A stretch of 64,000 bases of DNA from positions 77,209,001 through 77,273,000 of the forward strand of contig CM044312.1 of NCBI GenBank assembly GCA_024291935.2. Direction: 5' to 3'. The translations under genes were made by a program, and so were the position numbers. Position 1 is the stretch's first letter; the number at the start of each line of letters is the position of its first letter. Source of the stretch: Okapia johnstoni. Lineage: Eukaryota > Chordata > Mammalia > Artiodactyla > Giraffidae. The notes beneath the pieces are model-generated. The model was not told where the DNA came from, searched no databases, and worked only from the letters and a program-made list of their open reading frames with translations. Positions 47,871-56,900 of this stretch are shown piece by piece.

Positions 47871-48692
47871 AAAGTTAAGGTGAAATAATGTGGACACAGA
47901 TGATGCAGATTCTCATTTCCTAATTGGATCCTTCTAAAAAAATATAATAAATTCAAAAATAAAATAACTTTTTGTAATATGCCACCTTTTACTAAATATT
48001 CTTATAAACCCTATTTCACATGATCATTACACTGCTCCTATAGGTTAAGCATTATGATAAAACACTAAGCATCTCAACTTGTTTTTTCTATGAAAGGTTA
48101 AAACTCATATAAAAGAGAAAACTCTCCTTTCTAAAATCTCAGAGAAAGTAAAGTATAAAACCAAAGATCTTTAAGCTGATCTTTTATAGGGGACAAAGTG
48201 ATTCAAAATCATTCTATTAACTGCTTGGTAATTAACTAGATTTCAATATTTGTTAAGTATCTAAATATGTTTAGCATTCTACTAACCTAAAGTTATAAAA
48301 AGTTAGGGAATACAAATCTTAACTTCCAAGTCCTTATGATACAGTTAGGAATATAAAGAAAATTGTAAGAAAACGAATGAAAAACTCAGAATATTAGCTT
48401 GAAAGGCAGAATGAAGATATAAAAATAAAAAGGAATTCTGGCCAAGATTTCCTAGAGTAAAGAAGTATTTTTTAACTAAGTTTTGAGGTAACAAGGTGTG
48501 GGATTAACAAATTTTTCCCATGGTCAGTCATTATTACTGTTGTTATTACTACTTATTTCACAAATATGAATGTCTCATTTTCCTTCAAGGAATATGTTAT
48601 CAAGTCTTGAAATATTTATTGATTAATACTTTACTTAGGTTATCTATATAGCTCCAGGTACATATAAAAAGAAAAGCTTTTCAACCAGAGCT
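47871..48692. other. AT-rich unique DNA, target site of BovB
   Basis: Nothing recognisable; it provides the 5' flank and target duplication of the full-length BovB. Confidence 0.5.
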
Positions 48693-48702
48693 ATGGTTAC
48701 TC

Positions 48703-49080
48703 GGCTCCGCGCAGAAGCAAGGCGGCCACGACGGCTCCGCACAGAAGCATGGCTGAGAAGAGCTAGGCCGGGCCAGAGGCCGGGGCTGGTGGCAGCGGCC
48801 GACGGGAGCTAGGCTGGGCCGGGGGCTGGGGGCTGAGGGCAGTGGCGAGAGGAGTTACCCCAGGTCCAAGGGGCAGCGGCTGCATGGGCACAGAAGGGCC
48901 GAGAGTAGTTACTCTACATTCAAGGTCAGGAGGGGCTGTCATGAGTAGATACCCCTTGTCCAAGGTAAGGAGCAATGGCTGCACTTTGCTGGAGCAGCCA
49001 TGAAGAAATACCCCACGTCCAAGGTAAGAGAAACCCAAGTAAGACGGTAGGTGTTGCGAGAGGGCATCAGAGGGCAGACA
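48703..49080 (+). promoter_or_regulatory. BovB 5' region: GC-rich, modular repeats
   Basis: The 5' end differs in composition from the rest of the element and from the AT-rich flank. An 18-bp unit (CGGCTCCGCGCAGAAGCA) occurs at 48702-48719 and, with one change, at 48732-48749. A second unit of about 23 bp, core TACCCCNNGTCCAAGG, occurs four times (48849-48871, 48903-48925, 48943-48965, 49002-49024). The last two end in AAGGTAAGG/A, matching the splice-donor consensus. Internal promoters are expected at the 5' end of RTE LINEs. That this region is one is inference. Confidence 0.6.
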
Positions 49081-49159
49081 CACTGAAACTAAAATTACAG
49101 AAAACTAGCTAATCTGATCACACAGACCACAGCCTTGTCTGTCCCAATGAAGCTAAGCC

Positions 49160-49477
49160 ATGCCTTGTGGGGCCACCCAAGACGGATGGGTCATGGTGGA
49201 AAGGTCTGACAGAATGTGGTCCCCTGGAGAAGGGCATGGCAAACCACTTCAGTATTCTTGCCTTGAGAACCCCATGAACAGTATGAAAAGGCAAAAAGAT
49301 AGGACGCTGAAAGATGAACTCCCCAGGTCAGTAGGTGCCCAATACGCTACTGGAGATCAGTGGAGAAATAACTCCAGAAAGAATGAAGGGATGGAGCCAA
49401 AGAAAAACGATACCCAGCTGTGGATGTGCATGGTGATAGAAGCAAAGTCTGATGCTGTAAAGAGCAATATTGCATAG
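49160..49477 (+). pseudogene. Possible BovB ORF1-like frame
   Basis: 105 open codons upstream of the endonuclease and ending just where the EN frame opens. Residues 22-40 (WSPGEGHGKPLQYSCLENPM) match the segment that also forms the body of Bov-tA SINEs, so at least that part is conserved as DNA/RNA and not obviously as protein. Whether RTE/BovB has a functional ORF1 is debated. I treat this as a frame of uncertain meaning. Confidence 0.35.
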
Positions 49478-49845
49478 GAACCTGGAATGTAAGGTCCATG
49501 AATCAAGGCAAATTGGAAGTGGTCAAACAGGAGATGGCAAGAGTGAACGTCAACATTCTAGGCATCAGCGAACTAAGATGGACTGGAATAGGTGAATTTA
49601 ACTCAGATGACCATTATATCTACTACTGTGGGCAAGAATCCCTTAGAAGAAATGGAGTAGCCATCATGGTCAACAAAACAGTCCAAAAGGCAGTACTTGG
49701 ATGCAATCTCAAAACCGATAGAATGATCTCTGTTCGTTTCCAAGGCAAACCATTCAATATCACAGTAATCCAAGTCTATGCCCTGACCAGTAACGCCAAA
49801 GAAGCTGAAGTTGAACGGTTCTATGAAGACCTACAAACCTCCTAG
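49453..49845 (+). pseudogene. BovB AP-endonuclease domain, N-terminal part
   Basis: APE-type endonuclease that would nick target DNA for primed reverse transcription. The frame opens at 49453 and shows GTWNVRSM (catalytic Asn region), GISELRWTG (metal-binding Glu), then YCGQESLRRNGVAIMV and VIQVYALTSN. It stops at the TAG at 49843-49845 after a net two-base deletion. The first ATG (49498) lies inside the conserved GTWNVRSM block, so the real start of the ancestral protein was further upstream. Confidence 0.88.
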
Positions 49846-51451
49846 AAATAAACCCAAAAACGATGTCCTTTTCATTGCAGGAGACTGGATTGCAAAATTA
49901 GGAAGTCAGGAAACACCTGGCGTAACAGGCAAATTTGGCCTTGGAGTACAGAATGAAGCAGGGCAAAGGCTAATAGAATTTTGCCAAGAGAATGCACTGG
50001 TCATAGCAAACAACCTCTTCCAAAAACACAAGAGAAGGCGCTACACGTGGACATCACCAGATGGTCAACACCGAAATCAGATTGATTATATTCTTTGCAG
50101 CCAAAGATGGAGAAGCTCTATACAGTCAGCAAAAACAAGACCGGGTGCAGACTGTGGCTCAGATCATGAACTCCTTATTGTCAAATTCAGACTTAAATTA
50201 AAGAAAGTAGGGAAAACCACTAGTCCATTCAGGTATGACCTAGATCAAATCCCTTATGAGTATACAGTAGAAGTGACAAATAGATTTAGTGGACTAGATG
50301 TGATAGACAGAGTGCCTGATGAATTATGGACAGAGGTTTGTGACATTGTACAGGAGACAGGGATCAAGACAATCCCCATGGAAAAGAAATGCAAAAAAGC
50401 AAAACTGCTGCCTGAGGAGGCCTTACAAATAGCTGGGAAGAGAAGAGAAGCAAAAAGCAAAGGAGAAAAGGAAAGATATTCCCATCTGAATGCAGAGTTC
50501 CAAAGAACAGCAAGGAGAGATAAGAAAGCCTTCCTCAGCGATCAGTACAAAGAAATAGAGGAAAACAACAGATTGGGAAAGACTCGAGATCTCTTCAAGA
50601 AAATTAGAGATACCAAAGGAACATTTCATGCAAAGATAGGCTCGATAAAGGACAGAAATGGCATGGACCTAACAGAAGCAGAAGATATTAAGAAAAGGTG
50701 GCAAGAACACACAGAAGAACTCTACAAAAAAGATCTTCACGACCCAGATAATCACGATGGTGTGATCACTCACCTAGAGCCAGACATCCTGGAATGTGAA
50801 GTCAAGTGGGCCTTAGGAAGCATCACTATGAACAAAGCTAGTGGAGGTGATGGAATTCCAGTTGAGCTATTTCAAATCCTGAAAGATGATTCTGTGAAAG
50901 TGCTGAACTCAATATGCCAGCAAATCTGGAAAACTCAGCAGTGGCCACAGGACTGGAAAAGTTCAGTTTTCGTTCCAATCCCAAAGAAAGGCAAGGCCAA
51001 AGAATGCTCAAACTACCGCACAATTGCACTCATCTCACATGCTAGTAAGGTAATGCTCAAAATGCTCCAAGCCAGGCTTCAGCAATATGTGAACTGTGAA
51101 CTTCCAGGTGTTCAAGCTGGTTTTAGAAAAGGCAGAGGAACTAGAGATCAAATTGCCAACATCCACTGGATCATCAAAAAAGCAAGAGAGTTCCAGAAAA
51201 ACATCTATTTCTGCTTTATTGACTATGCCAAAGCCTTTGACTGTGTGGATTACAACAAACTGTGGAAAATTCTTCAAGAGATGGGAATACCAGACCATCT
51301 GACCTGTCTCTTGAGAAACCTGTATGCAGGTCAGGAAGCAACAGTTAGAACTGGACATGGAACAACAGACTGTTTCCAAATAGGAAAGGAGTATGTCAAG
51401 GCTGTATATTGTCACCCTGCTTATTTAACTTATATGCAGAGTACATCATGA
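49811..51451 (+). pseudogene. BovB EN C-terminal part, linker and RT
   Basis: 546 open codons, the longest frame in the window; the first ~17 are out-of-frame before the deletion point. EN motifs: GDWIAKLGS (residue Asn of GDxNA replaced by Ile, expected to kill nicking) and GADCGSDHELL (catalytic SDH kept). Then a charged linker (EAKSKGEKERYSHLNAEFQR) and the RT with NKASGGDGIPVELF, FRKGRGTRDQIANI and motif A FIDYAKAFDCVD (Asp codon 51221-51223). A one-base loss near 51385 shifts the frame before motif B, and the last ~20 codons are noise. Confidence 0.9.
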
Positions 51452-52290
51452 GAAATGCTGGGCTGGAAGAAACACAAGCTGGAATCAAGATTGCTGGGAG
51501 AAATAGCAATAACCTCAGATATGCAGATGACACCACCCTTATGGCAGAAAGTGAAGAAGAACTAAAAAGCCTCTTGATGAAAGTGAAAGAGGAGAGTGAA
51601 AAAGTTGGCTTAAAGCTCAACCTTCAGAAAACTAAGATCATGGCATCTGGTCCCATCACTTCATGGCAAATAGATGGGGAAACAGTGGAAACAGTGTCAG
51701 ACTTTATTTTTGGGGGCTCCAGAATCACTGCTGATGGTGATTGCAGCCATGAAATTAAAAGACGCTTACTCCTTGGAAGGAAGGTTATGGCCAACCTAGA
51801 TAGCATATTTAAAAGCAGAGACATTACTTTGCCAACAAAAGTCCGTCTAGTCAAGGCTATGTTTTTTCCAGTGGTCATGTGTGGATGTGAGAGTTGGACG
51901 GTGAAGAAAGCTGAGCGCCTCAGAATTGATGCTTTCGAACTGTGGTGTTGGAGAAGACTCTTGAGAGTCCCTTGGACTGCAAGGAGATCCAATCAATCCA
52001 TCCTAAAGGAGATCAATCCTGGGTGTTCATTGGAAGGACTGATGTTGAAGCTGAAACTCCAATACTTTGGCCACCTCATGCGAAGAGTTGACTCATTAGA
52101 AAAGACCCTGATGCTGGGTGGGATTGGGGGCAGAAGGAGACGGGGACGACAGAGGATGAGATGGTTGGATGGCATCACTGACTCAATGGACGTGGGTTTG
52201 GCTGGACTCCGGGGGTTGGTGATGGACAGAGAGGCCTGGCGTGCTGTGATTCATGGGGTCACAAAGAGTTGGACACGACTGAGCGACTGA
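51409..52290 (+). pseudogene. BovB RT core and C-terminal domain
   Basis: 293 codons resuming the protein after the frameshift: SPCLFNLYAEYIMRNAGLEE, catalytic YADD at 51520-51531, the thumb region (ESEKVGLKLNLQKTKIM), GDCSHEIKRRLLLGRK, CGCESWTVKKAERLR and a tryptophan/arginine-rich end ([32 protein letters not shown]), finishing at TGA after RLSD. It is intact to its natural end, which makes this the best-preserved C-terminus in the window. Confidence 0.92.
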
Positions 52291-52309
52291 ACTGAACTGA
52301 TGGTTACTC

Positions 52310-53968
52310 ATGTTTATTAAATAAATCATTTATTAACTGACAAGAATTCTACCCAAAAAACATATATCATCAAATTATTATGTCTCCCAGACAGAAAAGT
52401 AAAGTTCAGTCACATTTCTTTTCCATAATGAAGTTGTAACAAACAATCTGAAGACATACTAATATTCATTAAATCACCATCAACTGGAATGTTTTCTCCT
52501 TGAGATTGATAAGCTGATATTCTAAATAATAAATACAGGGATGACTTAACCCAGTGACTCTGTCCAAGCAGAAAACAAACAGAGGGCAACAGAAATACCT
52601 GCCAATTCCAGAGGACATCTTCAGATAACTTTCAGGTCTGTAATAAACCTTTTGATAGTTAACAAATACCCATGCAATGCAAAAAGACCATGAGGAATAA
52701 GAACTGAGCACCATGAAACATATAGCCTTAATTTAACTCCAACTCCAAACAATATATTTCCTAGTTTTGGAAAAGATGTGAGAGTAATTCAGCCTGGTGA
52801 CTCAAGTTCAAACCTATATTTAATGTGTTAGCCTGTCACTGGAAACAGTACATGTGCTTCCTCTGCCTTTGTAATTGTTTATATTCCAGACCCTCCCTGA
52901 CACCAAAAATAAATCCCACTCCTACCCTTACCAGCTCCCTCCACACACAAAGGAGATTGAAAACACAGTCTACCTTTGTGCATTTTCCCATGCAAAATCA
53001 TAGAGCAAATTATTAAGTACAAAGTCTGCAAAAAGGCAAAAGAAAAGATACATAATTATTTCTTTACCTTTACCCTTAGTTTCTGCTGGTGTTGGTTATA
53101 GTTCTCTGAAAATTTCAAAACATTTTGCATTGCCAGGCATTTTTTCCTTGATCTTCCCTCTCAGAGAGTTAGCAGGAGGGTAACAAGAGTCAAATGATTA
53201 CTTGCAAGCAAATGGGCCACAGACACAAAGGTGAAATGATGGTGCCAAAATATAAAGTAAGTTTGCAAGTATCAGGTCATGAAGGCAGTAAGTAGACTAA
53301 GGAAAACTTAATTAACCTCAGAGAATTTTCTCAACACAGCCAAGGGGTTCTATTTGATAAAATGTTTCTTTTCTTTCCGTTTTTCCTATATAAACATTAT
53401 AAATAATTCTCGATAAGGCACAATGACTTGTATAAATATAAATTATTAAGATCATGTACATAGGATTCCTGTTCTACACATTTGCTGTGGCCTATACCCA
53501 TCTTCAATCCTGAATCCCATTTAAATTCTTGGGGCTTTTCCCCTGTAAATTATAATATACAGATACTGCATCAAACTGATCTTAGAAAGGTCCTTTAAAT
53601 GGCGTCATAGAAAGCTGCCTGAAGTTCTTAAAAGGTGACCTACATCCAGGTAAAACAGTTCCAGTCTCATCTCCACCTCTTACTAGCTTATATTTGAACA
53701 GAGCAGCTAACACCTTCACATCTCATTATTCTCATCTCTAAAAGGAAAGTGACTGCTTTGTTTACTCCGTTAACCACCAATACCACTTTTAAGAATTATA
53801 ATTTTTCTTAAAATTGAAAAAACCAAAATGGGACACCCCACATTTCTAACTCTGTTTCTTTTCTTTTCTTTTTTTTTTCATTTTAAAGAAAAGAAAAACT
53901 AACTAAACATGGTGTGTTCATGGCTTAATGTAGCACCTTTCCAAAGCATTACACTTTTGACCTACACT
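52310..53968. other. AT-rich unique DNA
   Basis: A short polypyrimidine/T-rich patch lies at 53855-53885. No recognised element or coding frame. Confidence 0.5.
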
Positions 53969-53977
53969 TTAAATGCA

Positions 53978-54197
53978 ATGCGGGCTAAGTTGTTTCAGTC
54001 GTGTCTGACTCTTTGCGACCCTAAGGACTGTAACCCTCTAGGCTTCTCTGTCCATGGGGATTCTTCAGACAAGAATACTGGAGTGGGTTGCCACGCCCTC
54101 TTCCAGGGGATCTTTCAGACCCAGGGATCGAACCCTTCTCTCACATTTCCCGCATTAGCGGGCAGGTTCTTTACCACTAGCGCCACTTGGGAAGCCC
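53978..54197 (-). mobile_element. Bov-tA SINE with 9-bp TSD
   Basis: Antisense SINE. Its tRNA-like head on the minus strand (GGGCTTCCCAAGTGGCGCTAGTGG) is among the best preserved here, with box B equivalent GGGATCGAACCC at about 54124-54135. Exact TTAAATGCA at 53969-53977 and 54198-54206. Confidence 0.95.
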
Positions 54198-54206
54198 TTA
54201 AATGCA

Positions 54207-54387
54207 CTACTTTAACCCTAATTACTGGCTGTGAGGGAGAAAAATCTGACCACAGTAACCGGATAAAGGGGCAAGAGACCTTGCTGAGGTTTCAGACAAT
54301 GGCAGTCACACAATATAGGTTACTGACTGAAACTAATATAAAGCCTAATAAAATTGTGTGTACCAAAAAAAAAAAAAAAAAAAAAAA
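54207..54387 (+). pseudogene. Possible retrocopy 3' end (AATAAA plus poly(A))
   Basis: AATAAA at 54347-54352 is followed after 12 bases by 23 uninterrupted A (54365-54387). This is the expected spacing for the 3' end of a reverse-transcribed polyadenylated RNA. The upstream sequence (54207-54346) is not a SINE or L1 that I recognise and may continue left of the Bov-tA insertion. I cannot name a parent transcript and no target duplication is clear. Confidence 0.4.
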
Positions 54388-54850
54388 GAAACGTACTGCT
54401 GTTGAGATTAACGGTGATAATGTACAAAATACCTAGGATGCGATGTGTTTGTCCCTTCCCTTTTCCACCAGTTTTCCACTTCATAAATGGGCAAATTCCA
54501 TTTGAAATGTTGGCAGTCCAGATCAGTACCCTTGTATTGTCTCTCAGCTACCTCTTGACCCTATTCTTATCTCTTCCCACATCACCTTCCTGTATTTCCT
54601 GGCCTTTTCTCTTCCAAAGTCCAAGGTCTTTTCCCATCTCCCTGACCTGAACCATCACTTCATAGCCTATCAGCGACGGCTTCTCTGGCCAGCTTTAGCT
54701 GCTAGTACAGGCCTCAGTGACTCTGAAGCGGGACAGAGTTAAAGTAACTGCTGGCTGGGGCTGCTCACATCCAATCCAGACCTTTCCTGCTCATCTTCCT
54801 AGCTGTCTGGCTCAGAACAGCTGAAGAAGCGAAGGCAACACGGGAGTGAT
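54388..54850. other. Unique DNA leading into CpG island
   Basis: Pyrimidine-rich at 54440-54660 on the plus strand. GC content begins to rise from about 54660. No gene call. Confidence 0.5.
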
Positions 54851-54894
54851 GACATGTGATTCTCTCCCTTCCCCACCCTTCACATTTTTCTTTC

Positions 54895-54900
54895 CACGTG
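54895..54900. promoter_or_regulatory. E-box CACGTG
   Basis: Palindromic CACGTG, a USF/MYC-type core, 43 bp left of the X-box and 7 bp left of an ETS-type core CCGGAAG. Confidence 0.4.
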
Positions 54901-54937
54901 CAGAACCCGGAAGGCTCTGACCGCTCTTGCCCCGGCG

Positions 54938-54951
54938 GTTGCCATGGATAC
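54938..54951. promoter_or_regulatory. Candidate RFX X-box
   Basis: GTTGCCATGGATAC. The RFX X-box consensus is an imperfect inverted repeat, GTTGCC, two bases, GGYAAC. Here the left half is perfect, the spacer is AT, and the right half GGATAC differs at one or two positions. RFX factors control many ciliary and some MHC genes. Presence in a CpG island raises its plausibility. Confidence 0.5.
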
Positions 54952-56353
54952 ACTATAGCAGCGCCAGACCCCGGAGGGGGTCTCATCCCGTCTACCTGCC
55001 CTCAACCCTTTCCATCCGTTAGGGACACTCCCCTCAACACACACCCACCGGAGGAGAACCTTTCCGGCTAAATTTGACTTTCAGTCCCCTCGCCCCTTCT
55101 TTGGCAAATGGCATTGACAGGCTAAGGATGGGAGGGGCTTTGGTGGGGAAAGAAGAGTCCTCGTAGAGACATTTGCCTTTAATTACAGCTTCACACGGGG
55201 CTCAACAGCGGAAAGTTCACCTATTTAACTCCGCCTCGGTAACTCAGAATTGGGGACCTCAGCGGCCGCAGCTTTTGGGCGCGCGGCTCCGGTCCAGTCC
55301 CTTCGAGTCCAGCCTGGTCGCGGGAATGCGACGCCTCCTCCTTCTCCTGTCAGGTCCCCTCCGCACGCCGGGAAACAAGCAAAGCAACTCAGCCCACGAG
55401 GTTGAACTCCAGTCGTGAGGGAAGGAGAATCAGCTGATGCCGAAAACTGCCCCGGCGCTTCCAGGGCCGACCATTAACGCCTAAACTCCCGGCGCGCGGG
55501 GAGGGTGTTGGGGAACACCCCTCGGGGTTAAATCAGCCGGGTTAAACTCCCGGCAGGAGTCAAATTCGGGCCTTTTCTGAGCGAGCCCAGCCGAGGCTAC
55601 CGGGGGATGCCCGGCTCCCTCAAGAGTGCGTTTGGCAAGATCCGCCTTTCCCAGTCAGCCAGCTTTGAGGCTCGTGTCTGCTTCCAACTTTGCCCTCCGA
55701 GTCTGGGAAGATGCAAGCTCCCGTCAGAAGGAGCGTCAAGGTTCCCTCACAGGGTAAAAGGCGTCGCCCATCCCTCCCCCAAAGCACCACAACACAAACA
55801 ACCGCCACGGTCTCCCCGTCCCCTCCCCCACCCGTCGGGAAAAGGAGCGAGCGAGGGCGCAGACGCCCCAGGTCAAGTCCTCCTCAGACGGTCCCCACCG
55901 ACGCGGCTGCGAATGAACCTGCAGCCGGCTGAGCCAGGGGGCACGTTCAGACGCACTCCCTCCCGGCAGCCAGCGTCCCGGAGGGAACGCGAGAGCAAGA
56001 GAAGTTCCCGGGCGCGTCCGAGAGGAAAACTTTTGCCCGACTCGGGCTGAGGAGGCTGCGGCGGTGGCGGCGAGTTGTGGGGGCTGCGCCCGCCGCCACG
56101 CTGTCCCTGTGCCGCGCGCCCGAACCGTCCGCGCCTCAGCGCCGGATTCTCCGTCTGGCCCCCCCCGCGCACCCACTCCTGTCAGCTTTGGAGAGCTCTA
56201 TTAGTCCCATAACGTTCCGTATCTCCCAGCCGCTCGGCATCCTCACTTCAGACCCTCGGCCACCCGAAACGAAACCAGTCACCCCCTACTGAACACCGCG
56301 GTCCCCAGAGCACCCTCCCACAGGAGCAGCAGGTGACCCGAAACCTGCCTTAC

Positions 56354-56650
56354 CTGCCGCGACCTCTTCTCTCCCTCCCTCGGATGCCCGCTGTCTCTTC
56401 AGGAAGAGAGGAAGGGGATGCAGGCGGTGCGCGAGGGAGGCGGCGACCCGGGACACCGGCGCGACCTCTTCTGAGCGGCAGCGCTGGCGGAGCCGCGGAG
56501 CCGCGGGCGGCCCTGGTGGAGAGCGGAGGCTGCGGCCGCAGAGGCCTGGCCGGGAGGCAGGGGGCGCTGCTGACCCCCAAGCGCCCTGCCGGAGCGGCGC
56601 GGAGCCAGGCACCAGCTGGAACTGAGGGGAGGCGAGGGTGACGAGGAAAG
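56354..56650 (-). other. Putative noncoding first exon (minus strand)
   Basis: Read on the minus strand, the island contains GAGGTCGCGGCAG followed by GTAAGGCAGG, a near-ideal CAG|GTAAG splice donor (GT at 56353-56352). The last exonic base would be 56354. The upstream limit is unknown; the island fades by about 56900. The upstream frames are GC-driven and have no convincing ATG-plus-domain structure, so a 5' UTR exon is more likely than coding. If real, transcription runs toward lower coordinates and the next exon lies beyond an intron I cannot delimit. Confidence 0.38.
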
Positions 56651-56900
56651 GCACGCTCGGAGCGGGAGGCCGGCTTTTAAGTTTGTGGTGTGACCGCAGC
56701 AGCTGTCCCGGGAGAGACTCAGTCTTTCTAAAAAGGGGATGCTCGAAACGCCGGGGATTACCTCTCCCCTTCCGATCTCCTCCCCCAGCCCTTGGCCCCC
56801 CTTCTCAGTGCGTACGCCAGTCCTCCCCAGCGTGCAGAAGTCCATCCCCGTCGGCGCGCGGGCTGTCAGCAGCGTGGATTAAATGTAGCCCCAGCCGCGC

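Larger units (their letters stand above)
48703..52299 (+). mobile_element. Full-length BovB (RTE) LINE with 10-bp TSD
   Basis: A 3597-bp BovB from a GC-rich 5' end to the (GAACT)n 3' end, flanked by exact ATGGTTACTC duplications (48693-48702 and 52300-52309). Order of parts: CpG-rich 5' region with short repeats (48703-49080), a noncoding or ORF1-like stretch (about 49150-49450), endonuclease (EN) coding (from about 49453), linker, RT (about 50720-51620), C-terminal domain and a short 3' UTR. The length, 5' repeats and TSD support a complete insertion. Coding is broken by a net 2-base loss near 49835-49850 and a 1-base loss near 51385, and the EN motif GDWNA reads GDWIA. So it cannot encode its own machinery, although its RNA could in principle be copied in trans. 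Confidence 0.95.
54850..56900. promoter_or_regulatory. CpG island, probable gene promoter
   Basis: About 2 kb of GC-rich, CpG-dense sequence in an AT-rich window, densest at 55260-56650, with NotI sites at 55262-55269 and 56532-56539. It contains none of the interspersed repeats that fill the rest of the window. Such islands usually mark transcription start sites. Candidate sites at the left edge are an E-box CACGTG (54895-54900), an ETS-type CCGGAAG (54907-54913) and an X-box (54938-54951). A minus-strand splice donor at 56353-56352 suggests a first exon there. I cannot name the gene. A bidirectional promoter is possible. Confidence 0.85.

Noticed and set aside
53909..54436. 175-codon plus-strand frame
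   Set aside because: Most of it is the reverse of a Bov-tA SINE plus a poly-lysine stretch from the A run.
55736..56176. 146-codon minus-strand frame in the CpG island
   Set aside because: It mirrors a plus-strand frame of similar length; both follow from the scarcity of stop codons in GC-rich DNA.
56399..56845. 148-codon minus-strand ATG frame next to the putative splice donor
   Set aside because: It ends in a stop before the donor, is Ser/Pro/Arg-rich from composition and matches no family; not enough to call coding.
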